Shown here: piece after piece, positions 1 to 7,537 of the stretch | How positions within the stretch are numbered: position 1 is the stretch's first letter | Layout: each line of letters begins with the position of its first letter | From: G965207125 sp965207125 | GTDB taxonomy: Bacteria > Pseudomonadota > Alphaproteobacteria > Puniceispirillales > UBA1172 | NCBI GenBank assembly: GCA_965207125.1 | Contig: OZ242263.1 | Location: 1,426,001-1,490,000 of the forward strand | Direction: 5' to 3' | DNA: 64,000 bases | Notes under the pieces: generated by a model | What the model saw: only the letters and a program-made list of their open reading frames with translations | Told to the model about the DNA's origin: nothing | The model's database searches: none | Translations under genes and position numbers: made by a program

Positions 1-1213
1 CAATATTAGCTTGGCTTACACCGTGCTCTTTGGCAAGAGATTTCCATTTCGTAAGAGCCGTTTTGGTTTGGTCAAGGATATCATTGATAGTTTGTTTGGG
101 CAGATTGACTTCTAACCCCAACTTTACAAGATCAGAGATGGACGGATTTTGGCCTTGCCCCATAACCATGGTGCTTTGTTCCCCTCGTGGTCCTGAAGAG
201 AATGTCAGGTCATAGGCAGGTGAAAGTTTCCATTCTCCAGCCCGATCCATCAAAAAGCTGAAGTTTTTAGCATGATCATCACGGTTATGAGATAGCACGT
301 TAAAGACAGCCAAACGGTACATTTTTTCGACTTCACGAATATCTTTGGTCAAGATCATGGTTAAGGCGATCAGGTCCTTATAATCGAGTGATGGTATTCT
401 GAAATCAACATGCAATAATCCACAAGCTGTATGGCTGTGGACCCTCATACCATCCCGGCGGTCAAACCGCCTTGTTGCAAAATAGCGCGCACCATTTTGA
501 GCTGGAAATAACATAATTTCTTCTATTTCCAAGCTGGCCGCACCGGCCATAAGTGCATAAACATATTCAATTGCGCCAGCATCCTGACCATCGTGAGTAT
601 TAGGGAACTTTACCAGCCATGGCTGATAGCCAGTTGGTAATTGATGGATGCCATGTATAATATCTCCTCGTTTGCTGTCGTGTACGCCGATCATCGCTTT
701 TGGGCGTGCTCCGGCAAATGAACCATTAAGCACCCACAATTCTTGCAATACGTCGGTTGCTTCACCCTCTAAAACGTGCTCGATGTGGGTTGCTAGTGTA
801 TCGAGATTGATAGATTCTCCATCAATCTTGTCGGCATGGTCAGGCTCATAGACCAAGGCTCCTATGCCTGTATGTCCAACGTAAGACAGCTGATCAAGGG
901 GAGATTTTTGTCTCGGTATAATACCCATTGAGTGCATTTTGCGTTCCAAAAGCAAACGTCCCCAACCATCTGGCAAACTATCATTAAAAACGCCTGGCAA
1001 GCCTTCAAACAAAAAAGGATCAAATAATTGTACACCGGGTTTCAAAGGGCATTTTATTGGCGAAATCTCTAGCCCCTGATCGATAAAGGATGGGTCATAT
1101 TCAAAATAGATTTTGTGACCACGCTTGGCGAGTCTTCCCACAGGAACGGTATTCTTGCCGAAGCAAAGCCCTATCTTGATTTGAGTAATCGGCTCAAAAT
1201 TCAAGTGCGCCAC
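1..1213 (-). CDS. hipA: HipA-family serine/threonine kinase toxin (3' end cut by window start)
   Basis: The minus-strand frame is open from a GTG at 1213 to the window edge, giving about 404 residues; the C-terminus lies outside. The N-terminal part carries L-P-D-G-W-G (about residues 80-85), typical of the HipA N-domain. A Ser-containing loop, G-S-F-A-G-A-R-P-K (about 164-172), matches the P-loop region whose serine is autophosphorylated in E. coli HipA. The kinase signature H-N-R-D-D-H-A-K-N-F (about 309-318) supplies the catalytic Asp, and S-P-A-Y-D-L follows as the metal-binding Asp. HipA phosphorylates glutamyl-tRNA synthetase in E. coli; the target here is unknown. It overlaps the end of hipB by 13 nt, so the two are translationally coupled. 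An in-frame TTG at 1204, overlapping the hipB stop by 4 nt, is an alternative start. Family call is secure; activity is inferred. Confidence 0.9.
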   Translation of the reverse strand, partial: MAHLNFEPITQIKIGLCFGKNTVPVGRLAKRGHKIYFEYDPSFIDQGLEISPIKCPLKPGVQLFDPFLFEGLPGVFNDSLPDGWGRLLLERKMHSMGIIPRQKSPLDQLSYVGHTGIGALVYEPDHADKIDGESINLDTLATHIEHVLEGEATDVLQELWVLNGSFAGARPKAMIGVHDSKRGDIIHGIHQLPTGYQPWLVKFPNTHDGQDAGAIEYVYALMAGAASLEIEEIMLFPAQNGARYFATRRFDRRDGMRVHSHTACGLLHVDFRIPSLDYKDLIALTMILTKDIREVEKMYRLAVFNVLSHNRDDHAKNFSFLMDRAGEWKLSPAYDLTFSSGPRGEQSTMVMGQGQNPSISDLVKLGLEVNLPKQTINDILDQTKTALTKWKSLAKEHGVSQANI

Positions 1214-1509
1214 CCATATTTACGTGGTTTCTGGGGGCGATCCTTCAGAACATCGTCAATAGACTTGAATGTCTCCTCATCTGGTTTGAGCACATCGACG
1301 AGGTCTTCGAGGCTACCTAGTATCATCAGAATCTTTAAAAATGATTCCAGTGAGATGAGCCCTTTTTGTTCAAACTTTCGTAACGTAGGCAAACTAACAC
1401 CAGATCTCTTGGCTAAACCTTCCTGAGTAAAGCCTTGTTGCAGGCGCAGGGCTTTGATCTGTTTGCTTAACAACTTCTGTGTTTTAGATATGGTTAAAAA
1501 TGATATCAT
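1201..1509 (-). CDS. hipB: HipB-like XRE-family antitoxin/repressor
   Basis: This 102-residue protein has a Cro/CI helix-turn-helix at about residues 16-50, with G-F-T-Q-E-G-L-A-K-R-S-G-V-S as the first helices. It lies directly upstream of hipA in the same direction, the standard order for hipBA modules. HipB proteins bind operators in their own promoter and neutralise HipA; here a palindrome over the -10 box (1539-1557) is a ready target. The remaining residues form an acidic then basic tail without a recognised domain. The start ATG at 1509 lies inside a 12-bp palindrome (1499-1510). No strong ribosome-binding site is visible, only a purine-rich stretch. Antitoxin role follows from context and family; it was not tested. 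Confidence 0.88.
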   Translation of the reverse strand: MISFLTISKTQKLLSKQIKALRLQQGFTQEGLAKRSGVSLPTLRKFEQKGLISLESFLKILMILGSLEDLVDVLKPDEETFKSIDDVLKDRPQKPRKYGWRT

Positions 1510-1510
1510 T
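1499..1510. promoter_or_regulatory. 12-bp palindrome over the hipB start codon
   Basis: The sequence AATGATATCATT is a perfect 12-bp palindrome and includes the hipB ATG (1509-1507). It could be a second operator or could sequester the start codon in RNA, but a short AT-rich palindrome may also arise by chance. Its arms do not match those of the 1539-1557 operator. Confidence 0.3.
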
Positions 1511-1538
1511 GTATTATTTTCGCTTTTTAACTGCTGTA

Positions 1539-1574
1539 TAATACTACTATAGTATTATTTTTTGAAAGAAGCAA
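1539..1574 (-). promoter_or_regulatory. hipBA promoter with overlapping operator palindrome
   Basis: Read on the minus strand, TTGCTT (1574-1569) and TATAGT (1551-1546) are 17 bp apart, a good sigma-70-like promoter. The -10 box lies inside a perfect inverted repeat at 1539-1557: 8-nt arms TAATACTA and TAGTATTA separated by CTA. A repressor bound there would block RNA polymerase, so this is the likely HipB autoregulatory operator. Motif and symmetry are seen directly; HipB binding is inferred. Confidence 0.6.
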
Positions 1575-1635
1575 GGCAGGCAAATAAGGTTGGAAGCTGT
1601 CGATCTCTGCTCTATGTTTCTGTCTGGTTTTATCT

Positions 1636-1641
1636 TATAAT
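1636..1641 (+). promoter_or_regulatory. -10 box placed for leaderless start of the HTD2-like gene
   Basis: A consensus TATAAT ends 6 nt before the ATG at 1648. Transcription from this box would begin at or next to the start codon, giving a leaderless mRNA. No convincing -35 hexamer is seen 16-18 bp upstream. No spaced Shine-Dalgarno sequence precedes the ATG, which agrees with leaderless initiation. Confidence 0.4.
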
Positions 1642-1647
1642 GGTGGC

Positions 1648-2508
1648 ATGTCATCGTTACCTGATTTTTTAGATTGGATAGGCCGTAAAACCTCGCGGCG
1701 AGATATTATCACAGAACGCATGGTCGCTGAGTTCAAAGCGACCTTTGGTGACCATCATGATCAAAGCCAAATCGTGCCGCCAGCCATTTTCTGGTGTCTC
1801 GCCCCGGATTGTTTCGCCGCCAGTGATCTTGGAGCAGATGGGCATCCAAAACTTGGCGTTTTCCTGCCTGAAATTCCTTATCCTCGCAGAATGTGGGCGG
1901 GCGGCGAGATCAAATTCCATGACACCTTTCAAATTGAGGCGCCGATTGAGAAAATCTCGACCATCACCGACATAGCGTTCAAAACTGGACAAAGCGGCGC
2001 GCTGTGCTTTATCACTGTCAATCATCACTATAATATGGCAGGAAAAACCGTGGTCGATGAAAACCATCATATCGTTTATAGACAAAACATTGTCTCCCAA
2101 AATTACGACGCCAAAAAACCCAATGCAAAAATTGCCACGAAAATACCAACCCCGCCGAGCGCATCGGTCTGGCGCGTTAAGCCCGATACGGTGATGATGT
2201 TTCGCTATTCGGCGCTGACTTTTAACGGGCATCGGATTCATTATGACCGTGATTATGCGATTAAAACCGAAGGCCATAACGGCTTGTTGGTACATGCGCC
2301 GATGCAGGCCACCTGGATTGCCAATCTCGCCAGTAAGCATTTGGAACGACAACCCCGTCTGATGCGCTATCGCGCGGTCGCACCTTTCGTTGAAGGACAA
2401 GAGGCCACTGTCACGATCGTACCAAAAAAAAGCGAAGCAAATACTCTGGAGGGCACAGTGATGACTGAAGAAGGACTCATCACAATGCACGCCGAAATTA
2501 CAAAATAG
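1648..2508 (+). CDS. HTD2-type (FAS1-like) hot-dog acyl-CoA dehydratase/hydratase
   Basis: This 286-residue protein resembles the HTD2 / mesaconyl-C4-CoA hydratase group of double hot-dog enzymes. The signature F-R-Y-S-A-L-T-F-N-G-H-R-I-H-Y-D occupies about residues 185-200 and contains the hydratase-2-like His and Asp. An R-R-M-W-A-G-G motif at about 80-86 marks the N-terminal hot-dog half. Relatives hydrate or dehydrate acyl thioesters, for example mitochondrial 3-hydroxyacyl thioester dehydratase and mesaconyl-C4-CoA hydratase. The substrate cannot be told from sequence, and no CoA-pathway neighbour narrows it. The next gene, an ion exchanger, begins 9 nt after its stop, so the two probably share a transcript. 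A 316-codon open frame on the opposite strand is a shadow. Confidence 0.8.
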   Translation: MSSLPDFLDWIGRKTSRRDIITERMVAEFKATFGDHHDQSQIVPPAIFWCLAPDCFAASDLGADGHPKLGVFLPEIPYPRRMWAGGEIKFHDTFQIEAPIEKISTITDIAFKTGQSGALCFITVNHHYNMAGKTVVDENHHIVYRQNIVSQNYDAKKPNAKIATKIPTPPSASVWRVKPDTVMMFRYSALTFNGHRIHYDRDYAIKTEGHNGLLVHAPMQATWIANLASKHLERQPRLMRYRAVAPFVEGQEATVTIVPKKSEANTLEGTVMTEEGLITMHAEITK

Positions 2509-2517
2509 GAAAACAAT

Positions 2518-3474
2518 ATGATTACTATTATCATTGACCTTGCTTTGGTCATTACCGGATTTCTTTTGCTGATGTTCGGCGGCGATTTTCTGGTGCGAGG
2601 TAGTGTAGCCATCTCGCAACGTCTGGGTATATCGGCGTTGCTGGTCAGCACGGTGGTAATCGGATTTGGCACGTCCTCCCCTGAATTACTGGTGGCAGTC
2701 AGTGCGTCACTCGCCGGGCAGACTGATCTTGTTCTTGGTAATGTGGTGGGCAGCAATATTTCCAATATCCTTTTGATTTTGGGTGTGGCCACCACTATTG
2801 GCGCGATAGATTGTCGCCACTCGGCTATGACACGTGATGTGTTGGCCGCTGTTTTCGGCACTCTCTTTTTGGTCGCTATTGCGTTCATGGGCATGATTTC
2901 ACTGCCGGTTGGTGCACTGATGCTTTTTAGTCTTATTGCTTATCTCACGCATTCATACCGCCTCGAAAAACGACAGAAAAACACAGCGACTCACCAATCG
3001 GAGACCGAAGACTATCACGTTGATACTTGGGGTGTGAATTTTTCTCTGATGGTTAGTGGCGTGTCGATTATTATGTTGGTGCTGGGTGCTGAATGTCTTG
3101 TGCGAGGTGCGAGCCATCTCGCTCGTCTCGTGGGTATTTCTGATGCAGTAATTGGCTTATCATTGGTTGCGATCGGCACGTCTTTGCCTGAGCTCGCCAC
3201 TGTTACCGCCGCTGCGCTCAAGCGTCAAACTGATGTTGTAATCGGTAATATTCTGGGCAGCACTTTATTCAATATCTTGGGCGTTTTAGGCGTTGCTTCG
3301 ATGATCTCCGTGATTCCAGTTGAAGGTAGAATCGCCAATTTTGATATCCCGTTCTCGCTAGTAGTGGTGTTAGCGTTAATGGTTTTGATTGTCGTGCAAA
3401 AGCGAATCTCGCGCCTGGCCGGATGTATTTTCGTATCTGTTTACATAGGTTATATAATCTGGCTTTTCGTCTGA
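2518..3474 (+). CDS. Calcium/sodium antiporter, CaCA family (YrbG-like)
   Basis: The 318-residue protein is almost entirely hydrophobic, with about ten membrane segments. It carries the two inverted alpha-repeats of CaCA exchangers: G-F-G-T-S-S-P-E-L near residues 49-57 followed by G-N-V-V-G-S-N, and A-I-G-T-S-L-P-E-L near 218-226 followed by G-N-I-L-G-S. The acidic residues in each repeat coordinate the cation. A charged cytoplasmic loop of about 30 residues (near 143-172) separates the halves, as in bacterial YrbG. Such proteins exchange Ca2+ for Na+ across the inner membrane. It follows the HTD2-like gene with a 9-nt gap, although the two functions have no obvious link. Confidence 0.88.
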   Translation: MITIIIDLALVITGFLLLMFGGDFLVRGSVAISQRLGISALLVSTVVIGFGTSSPELLVAVSASLAGQTDLVLGNVVGSNISNILLILGVATTIGAIDCRHSAMTRDVLAAVFGTLFLVAIAFMGMISLPVGALMLFSLIAYLTHSYRLEKRQKNTATHQSETEDYHVDTWGVNFSLMVSGVSIIMLVLGAECLVRGASHLARLVGISDAVIGLSLVAIGTSLPELATVTAAALKRQTDVVIGNILGSTLFNILGVLGVASMISVIPVEGRIANFDIPFSLVVVLALMVLIVVQKRISRLAGCIFVSVYIGYIIWLFV

Positions 3475-3497
3475 CACACCAGATTCAGTCTCCTAAT

Positions 3498-4517
3498 TCA
3501 GCCAATGCAATGCTCAATCATCTCAATCCAGTTATCACGGCAAAGGCGTCTAATTAACGTTTCGCCATAATCGGCCTTGCGCATCGTTTCGATCAGCGTC
3601 TGAATACATGACGCGTTAGCCAGAGCGCGTGGCGTCTGCGCGCCGTCGAAATCTGAGCCAAGCGCGACACCCTTTTCACCTAAAATCGTGAGCATCATGT
3701 CTATATGGCGGATGATCACCTCAAGCGGCATGTCGGCATTATGCTTGCCGTCAGGACGCAGAAACGCCACCGCAAAATTAACTCCGACAAGACCACCACT
3801 CGCCGCAATCACCTCTAATTGCCGCGTGGTCAAATTGCGTGAGGATTGGCAAAGAGTGTGTACATTGGAATGTGTCGCTACCAGTGGCGCGCTGCTGAGG
3901 CGGGCGACATCATTAAAACCTGCCTCGTTAAGATGAGAAAGATCGATCATGATTCCCATGCGGTTGCAAGCGTGGATTAATTCGATCCCAGCTTCGGTCA
4001 AGCCGCTACCCTGATCGGGACTTGCTGGAAAGGCGAACGGCACCCCGCAACCAAAGCTGTTATTCCTCGACCAGACAGGCCCGATCGATCTTACTCCGCG
4101 CGCGTAAATTGCCTCGAGATTGCTTAAATCCACCGCGATTGCCTCAGCCCCTTCGATATGCAGCATCATGGCAAGTTTTCGCTGGGCTATCGCCGATGTG
4201 ATCTCGTGTGCGTTACCACATAATTTGATTTTATCATTGTGCTGTGCCGCTATCTGATGCGCGATATCAATCATCGCCTCAGTTGCCGCCAAGGCCGTCT
4301 GATGGCTGACCGCGCTCGTTGTTGCTAGTATGTCACCACTTTGCGGCGATGACGGGGTGAATATCGCAAAAAAACCACCACCAAAGCCGCCTTTTAACGC
4401 TTTTGGTAGATCTAAATGATCATGGCCTCCTTCGATGAAACTTTTGCCATCATGGTCGCCACGTTTCCATAACCTCAGCAAGCAATCATTATGCCCGTCA
4501 AAAACCATCTCAGTCAT
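3498..4517 (-). CDS. Peptidase family M19 (membrane-dipeptidase-like) dipeptidase
   Basis: The 339-residue protein has the M19 zinc ligands: H9-x-D11, E122 in H-I-E-G, H195 in D-L-S-H, and H216 in A-T-H-S-N. It lacks a signal peptide or lipid anchor, so it should act in the cytoplasm, unlike mammalian renal dipeptidase. Some bacterial M19 enzymes hydrolyse L-Ala-D-Glu and other L-D dipeptides from peptidoglycan stem peptides. Its start codon overlaps the stop of the GH84 gene (8 nt), so the two are co-transcribed and probably coupled. With amidase, NlpC/P60 endopeptidase, AnmK and MurQ nearby, an L-Ala-D-Glu dipeptidase role in muropeptide recycling is the best inference. Substrate remains unproven. 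Confidence 0.86.
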   Translation of the reverse strand: MTEMVFDGHNDCLLRLWKRGDHDGKSFIEGGHDHLDLPKALKGGFGGGFFAIFTPSSPQSGDILATTSAVSHQTALAATEAMIDIAHQIAAQHNDKIKLCGNAHEITSAIAQRKLAMMLHIEGAEAIAVDLSNLEAIYARGVRSIGPVWSRNNSFGCGVPFAFPASPDQGSGLTEAGIELIHACNRMGIMIDLSHLNEAGFNDVARLSSAPLVATHSNVHTLCQSSRNLTTRQLEVIAASGGLVGVNFAVAFLRPDGKHNADMPLEVIIRHIDMMLTILGEKGVALGSDFDGAQTPRALANASCIQTLIETMRKADYGETLIRRLCRDNWIEMIEHCIG

Positions 4518-5643
4518 CAGCTATCTCTTTAGTAGGAATTCTTTTGGCGATCAGACCGCCAAGCACTGGCGGGTAGACTTTACTAAATCGCACTTTATCC
4601 ATTGTGCCGCAAGCAAGAAGGCAATCTTGTCTTAACCCCATCAGCCACGGATACCACTCCCGCGCCAGAGGTGATTTCCACCGCCATAAAAGTGCATCGA
4701 GCGCGTCTAGCATCGTCGCGGGGGTGTTCGGTTGATATGTTTTTGAATCCGGCAAATTGAAAATATGTGCAATCTGGTCAAAAATCGCTGGAACGCCGTG
4801 GGCGTCAAGCACGTCTCGCCGTGTCTCGCTGTTGCGCCCTTTTGCCATCATCGTCAGCAACAAGCGATCAGTCTCGATCAGGCCAGTGGGGTTGAGCATC
4901 ACCCCACCACAGAGATCAAGCGCTGCCTCGCGTCCCTGCCACGCGCCAGTGAAAAGCCGACGCGGGCAGTAATCATTGGCGTAAAGATTATCCCATATCA
5001 CCAGTCTGTCAGGGCTAATCCCAGCCTTGACGATGGCTATATCCTGCGGTGTGATTACGCCGGCATCGACAATAAACCGCCCACAAGTGAAGATCATATG
5101 GGCGGTATCGATTTTTTCCGCGAAATGTGGCAGGTAATCCGTGTCGTCATGCGCTAATTCATCAGCATAAACTCTAGGCGTTGTCATAATCTCTTGCCCC
5201 AAAGCATCAGCTAGACGATTGGCAAGATCGGCATGGGCAGCGCCTTCATTGGCAAATCCCTTGATGTGCGTGGGGGCGATATCATCCATCAAGAGACATG
5301 GAATCGCGGCGTTATCGGTGATCAGTGAGCGAGTCTTGGAAACTAAAATGTTAAAGTCATCTGAATCGGCAAAGTTAAAATCAAGCCCAGGTGCGATTCC
5401 CGCGATCAGAGTAATTCCGCTTGTAGCGGCCTTAGCGGCAAGAAATTGCCACGAGTCATGCCAAGGCTTATCATAAGCTTCGCGCCAGTTAAACCGGTGG
5501 CGGCGATCTTCTTTCGGGGCGTATAGATACCCGTTCATCCCCAACGCCGCCAGATGATTCATGATTAGGTGGCGTTCCTCAAACGATAGAAGATTGCCGT
5601 AGTATCCCTCGATATAACCGAACAAAGCTTTACGCTTGGTCAT
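4510..5643 (-). CDS. GH84 beta-N-acetylhexosaminidase (O-GlcNAcase/hyaluronidase family)
   Basis: This 377-residue protein starts like GH84 catalytic domains: G-Y-I-E-G-Y-Y-G (residues 9-16), a Trp-poor E-E-R segment, then Y-L-Y-A-P-K-E-D (39-46). The paired catalytic aspartates appear as L-L-M-D-D-I (D120, D121), used for substrate-assisted hydrolysis of beta-linked GlcNAc. There is no signal peptide and no appended carbohydrate-binding module, so it is a minimal, apparently cytoplasmic form. I chose the ATG at 5643 because GAAAGG lies about 7 nt upstream; an open frame continues 83 codons further but lacks similarity. It heads an operon with the M19 dipeptidase. In this island it could replace NagZ (GH3), removing GlcNAc from anhydro-muropeptides; that role is inference. 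Confidence 0.85.
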   Translation of the reverse strand: MTKRKALFGYIEGYYGNLLSFEERHLIMNHLAALGMNGYLYAPKEDRRHRFNWREAYDKPWHDSWQFLAAKAATSGITLIAGIAPGLDFNFADSDDFNILVSKTRSLITDNAAIPCLLMDDIAPTHIKGFANEGAAHADLANRLADALGQEIMTTPRVYADELAHDDTDYLPHFAEKIDTAHMIFTCGRFIVDAGVITPQDIAIVKAGISPDRLVIWDNLYANDYCPRRLFTGAWQGREAALDLCGGVMLNPTGLIETDRLLLTMMAKGRNSETRRDVLDAHGVPAIFDQIAHIFNLPDSKTYQPNTPATMLDALDALLWRWKSPLAREWYPWLMGLRQDCLLACGTMDKVRFSKVYPPVLGGLIAKRIPTKEIADD

Positions 5644-5697
5644 CATGCTACCTTTCGCTATGATCTTGATATTAACCCTTTTCAAAGGTGATGCAAA

Positions 5698-6402
5698 TTG
5701 TTGCGTATAATGGCGCTTGGCGCACATCCAGACGATATTGAGATTTTTATGTTCGGCTTGCTGATGGCGTGCAAAGATCGAGGCGATGAGATCAGTCTTG
5801 TGGTCGCAACCGATGGTGCAGCCGGCGGCGTTACCGGTGGCGGCCGGGATGCAAAAACGCTGGCTGAGGTCCGCGCTGAAGAAACCCGTCAAGGGTTAAA
5901 ATCTTTGGGCACTCCGGTCATGCTGGACTTGCCTGACGGTGCGCTTGGTGCGAGTGATTTGGCGTCCGCGCGAGTTTCTAAGGCGATCACCTCATCCAAA
6001 CCGGATTTGATTATCACGCATGCGCCTGAAGATTATCACCCCGACCATCGTGCACTCGCACAGTTGGTAACCGACGCCGCTGGATTTACGGCCCCCGTGC
6101 TTTACGCTGACACGCTGATGGGTGTTGGATTTATGCCGCAATTCTATGTCGATATTACCTCATATATAGAGATTAAATGCGCCGCAATCATGGCGCACCA
6201 AACTCAGAATCCTGAAAAATTTACCCAAGCCACGATTCTCAATAACCGATTCCGAGCGGCACAGATGAATGCCCCTGATGAGCATTATATGGAAGCATAT
6301 CGAAGCGATGCGCGTTTTCCTTTTGCCGATATCAGAAGCCTTTTGCCTCCCGCCCCACCACTAAGACCGTTTTATCGAGGCGCGGCAGACGCACTTATCT
6401 GA
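5698..6402 (+). CDS. PIG-L / LmbE-family N-acetyl sugar deacetylase
   Basis: The 234-residue protein begins with the diagnostic A-H-P-D-D motif (residues 9-13), whose His and Asp bind zinc. A second H-P-D-H motif near residue 112 supplies the remaining ligand. PIG-L enzymes remove acetyl groups from GlcNAc-containing substrates, as in GlcNAc-PI, GlcNAc-malate (BshB) and diacetylchitobiose. I use the TTG at 5698 because AAAGGTGA lies 7-8 nt upstream and the family normally starts about five residues before this motif; TTG 5701 and ATG 5710 are alternatives. It is divergent from the GH84 gene across only 54 bp and its end overlaps anmK by 8 nt. The likely substrate is GlcNAc or GlcNAc-6-P produced by GH84 or MurQ, by inference. 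Confidence 0.82.
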   Translation: MLRIMALGAHPDDIEIFMFGLLMACKDRGDEISLVVATDGAAGGVTGGGRDAKTLAEVRAEETRQGLKSLGTPVMLDLPDGALGASDLASARVSKAITSSKPDLIITHAPEDYHPDHRALAQLVTDAAGFTAPVLYADTLMGVGFMPQFYVDITSYIEIKCAAIMAHQTQNPEKFTQATILNNRFRAAQMNAPDEHYMEAYRSDARFPFADIRSLLPPAPPLRPFYRGAADALI

Positions 6403-7498
6403 CGATATGTCCTGCCACGGTTGGGGTTGTTACTCCGGTGGTGCCGGGGAAAGTTGAGGGCAACTCGCGCATCCGCCGTGCTGCCAGAAACGCGATCATC
6501 TCAGCCTCGATAAAATCACCATCAATCCCTCGCGCCGCGAGGGCTTCCACCACGCATCCTGTTTGCTTTGACATAATATCGGTAATCAGGCGGGTTAAAT
6601 GCCCGTTTCTCGCGCCGCCGCCGGCGATGATCATTTGTTTCGGCGTGATGCCGCTCTGACTGATGCTACGGGTGATTGATAAGGCGGTGATCATGGTCAT
6701 GCTCGCCACCGCGTTCGCGGAGGGCAGATCATCAAATAAGGGGATTTCGAGGATTTCAAGCATCTGACGTCGATCGAGGGATTTCGGTGGTGGTAGAGCA
6801 AAATAAGGGTGCCGCAAAATGTTTTCGATGAGCGCTGGATCAGGGAGGCCTTGCGCTGCGAGGTGGCCGTCTTGGTCAAAAGATTTTCCACATTTTAGAT
6901 GCATTAATGTATCGATGCCGACATTGCCAGGGCCGCTATCGAATGCGACCAGCGCGTCATTGCTCAAAAGTGTCACATTGGTAATCCCGCCGATATTGAC
7001 AAAAGCCCAAGGGGGCGAGAGTTTAAGCTCACGCATCACAGCCGCGTGGTAAATCGGCGCGAGTGGCGCACCTTGACCGCCCCGACTGAGGTCATTGGAA
7101 CGAAACTGGCATACTATCGGAAGCCCAGTGGTCTGCGCGAGACGATGCGGGCAACCTGACTGGATTGAGTATCCGTCTTGTGGACGATGAGCCATGGTTT
7201 GCCCGTGAAAGCCGATCATTTTTGGTGTAATTTTTGCAGTGGTGATAAGGTTTCTCACCGCTTCTGCATGATCATCTGCGATTGCTTTATCGAGCCAGTC
7301 GCGTTTGTGAGTATCAGCAAGCAGGGCGGGGTTTTCAAGAGTGGCGAAAATAGCCTCACGGGTTGCTGTGCGGAAGTCAAAAATTCCTCGAGTGTCGGTT
7401 CGAGATAACGTTTCGCCATCGGTCAGAACTAAAGCTGCGTCGATCCCGTCAACACTAGTGCCTGACATCAACCCGATAATTGGAATATCTTGCGTCAT
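6395..7498 (-). CDS. anmK: Anhydro-N-acetylmuramic acid kinase
   Basis: The 367-residue product matches the length of E. coli AnmK. It has the N-terminal phosphate loop G-L-M-S-G-T-S-V-D-G-I-D, the G-F-H-G-Q-T motif, R-S-N-D-L-S-R-G-G-Q-G-A-P-L with the catalytic Asp, and F-D-S-G-P-G-N. AnmK cleaves the 1,6-anhydro ring while phosphorylating O6, giving MurNAc-6-phosphate in the cytoplasm. The product is the substrate of MurQ, encoded divergently 39 bp away. I start at the ATG at 7498, since the 27 codons further upstream do not resemble the family. Its 3' end overlaps the convergent PIG-L gene by 8 nt. Family and reaction are well supported. Confidence 0.95.
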   Translation of the reverse strand: MTQDIPIIGLMSGTSVDGIDAALVLTDGETLSRTDTRGIFDFRTATREAIFATLENPALLADTHKRDWLDKAIADDHAEAVRNLITTAKITPKMIGFHGQTMAHRPQDGYSIQSGCPHRLAQTTGLPIVCQFRSNDLSRGGQGAPLAPIYHAAVMRELKLSPPWAFVNIGGITNVTLLSNDALVAFDSGPGNVGIDTLMHLKCGKSFDQDGHLAAQGLPDPALIENILRHPYFALPPPKSLDRRQMLEILEIPLFDDLPSANAVASMTMITALSITRSISQSGITPKQMIIAGGGARNGHLTRLITDIMSKQTGCVVEALAARGIDGDFIEAEMIAFLAARRMRELPSTFPGTTGVTTPTVAGHIVR

Positions 7499-7537
7499 GA
7501 TCTTGTCTCGTCTTTTCACTTGGGTCATGATAGCACG

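Noticed and set aside
1669..2619. 316-codon open frame on the minus strand
   Set aside because: It lies opposite the HTD2-like gene and the start of the exchanger gene; both plus-strand frames have clear family motifs, while this one has none.
5644..5892. 83-codon N-terminal extension of the GH84 protein
   Set aside because: The extension has no family similarity, overlaps the divergent PIG-L start, and a better ribosome site fits ATG 5643.
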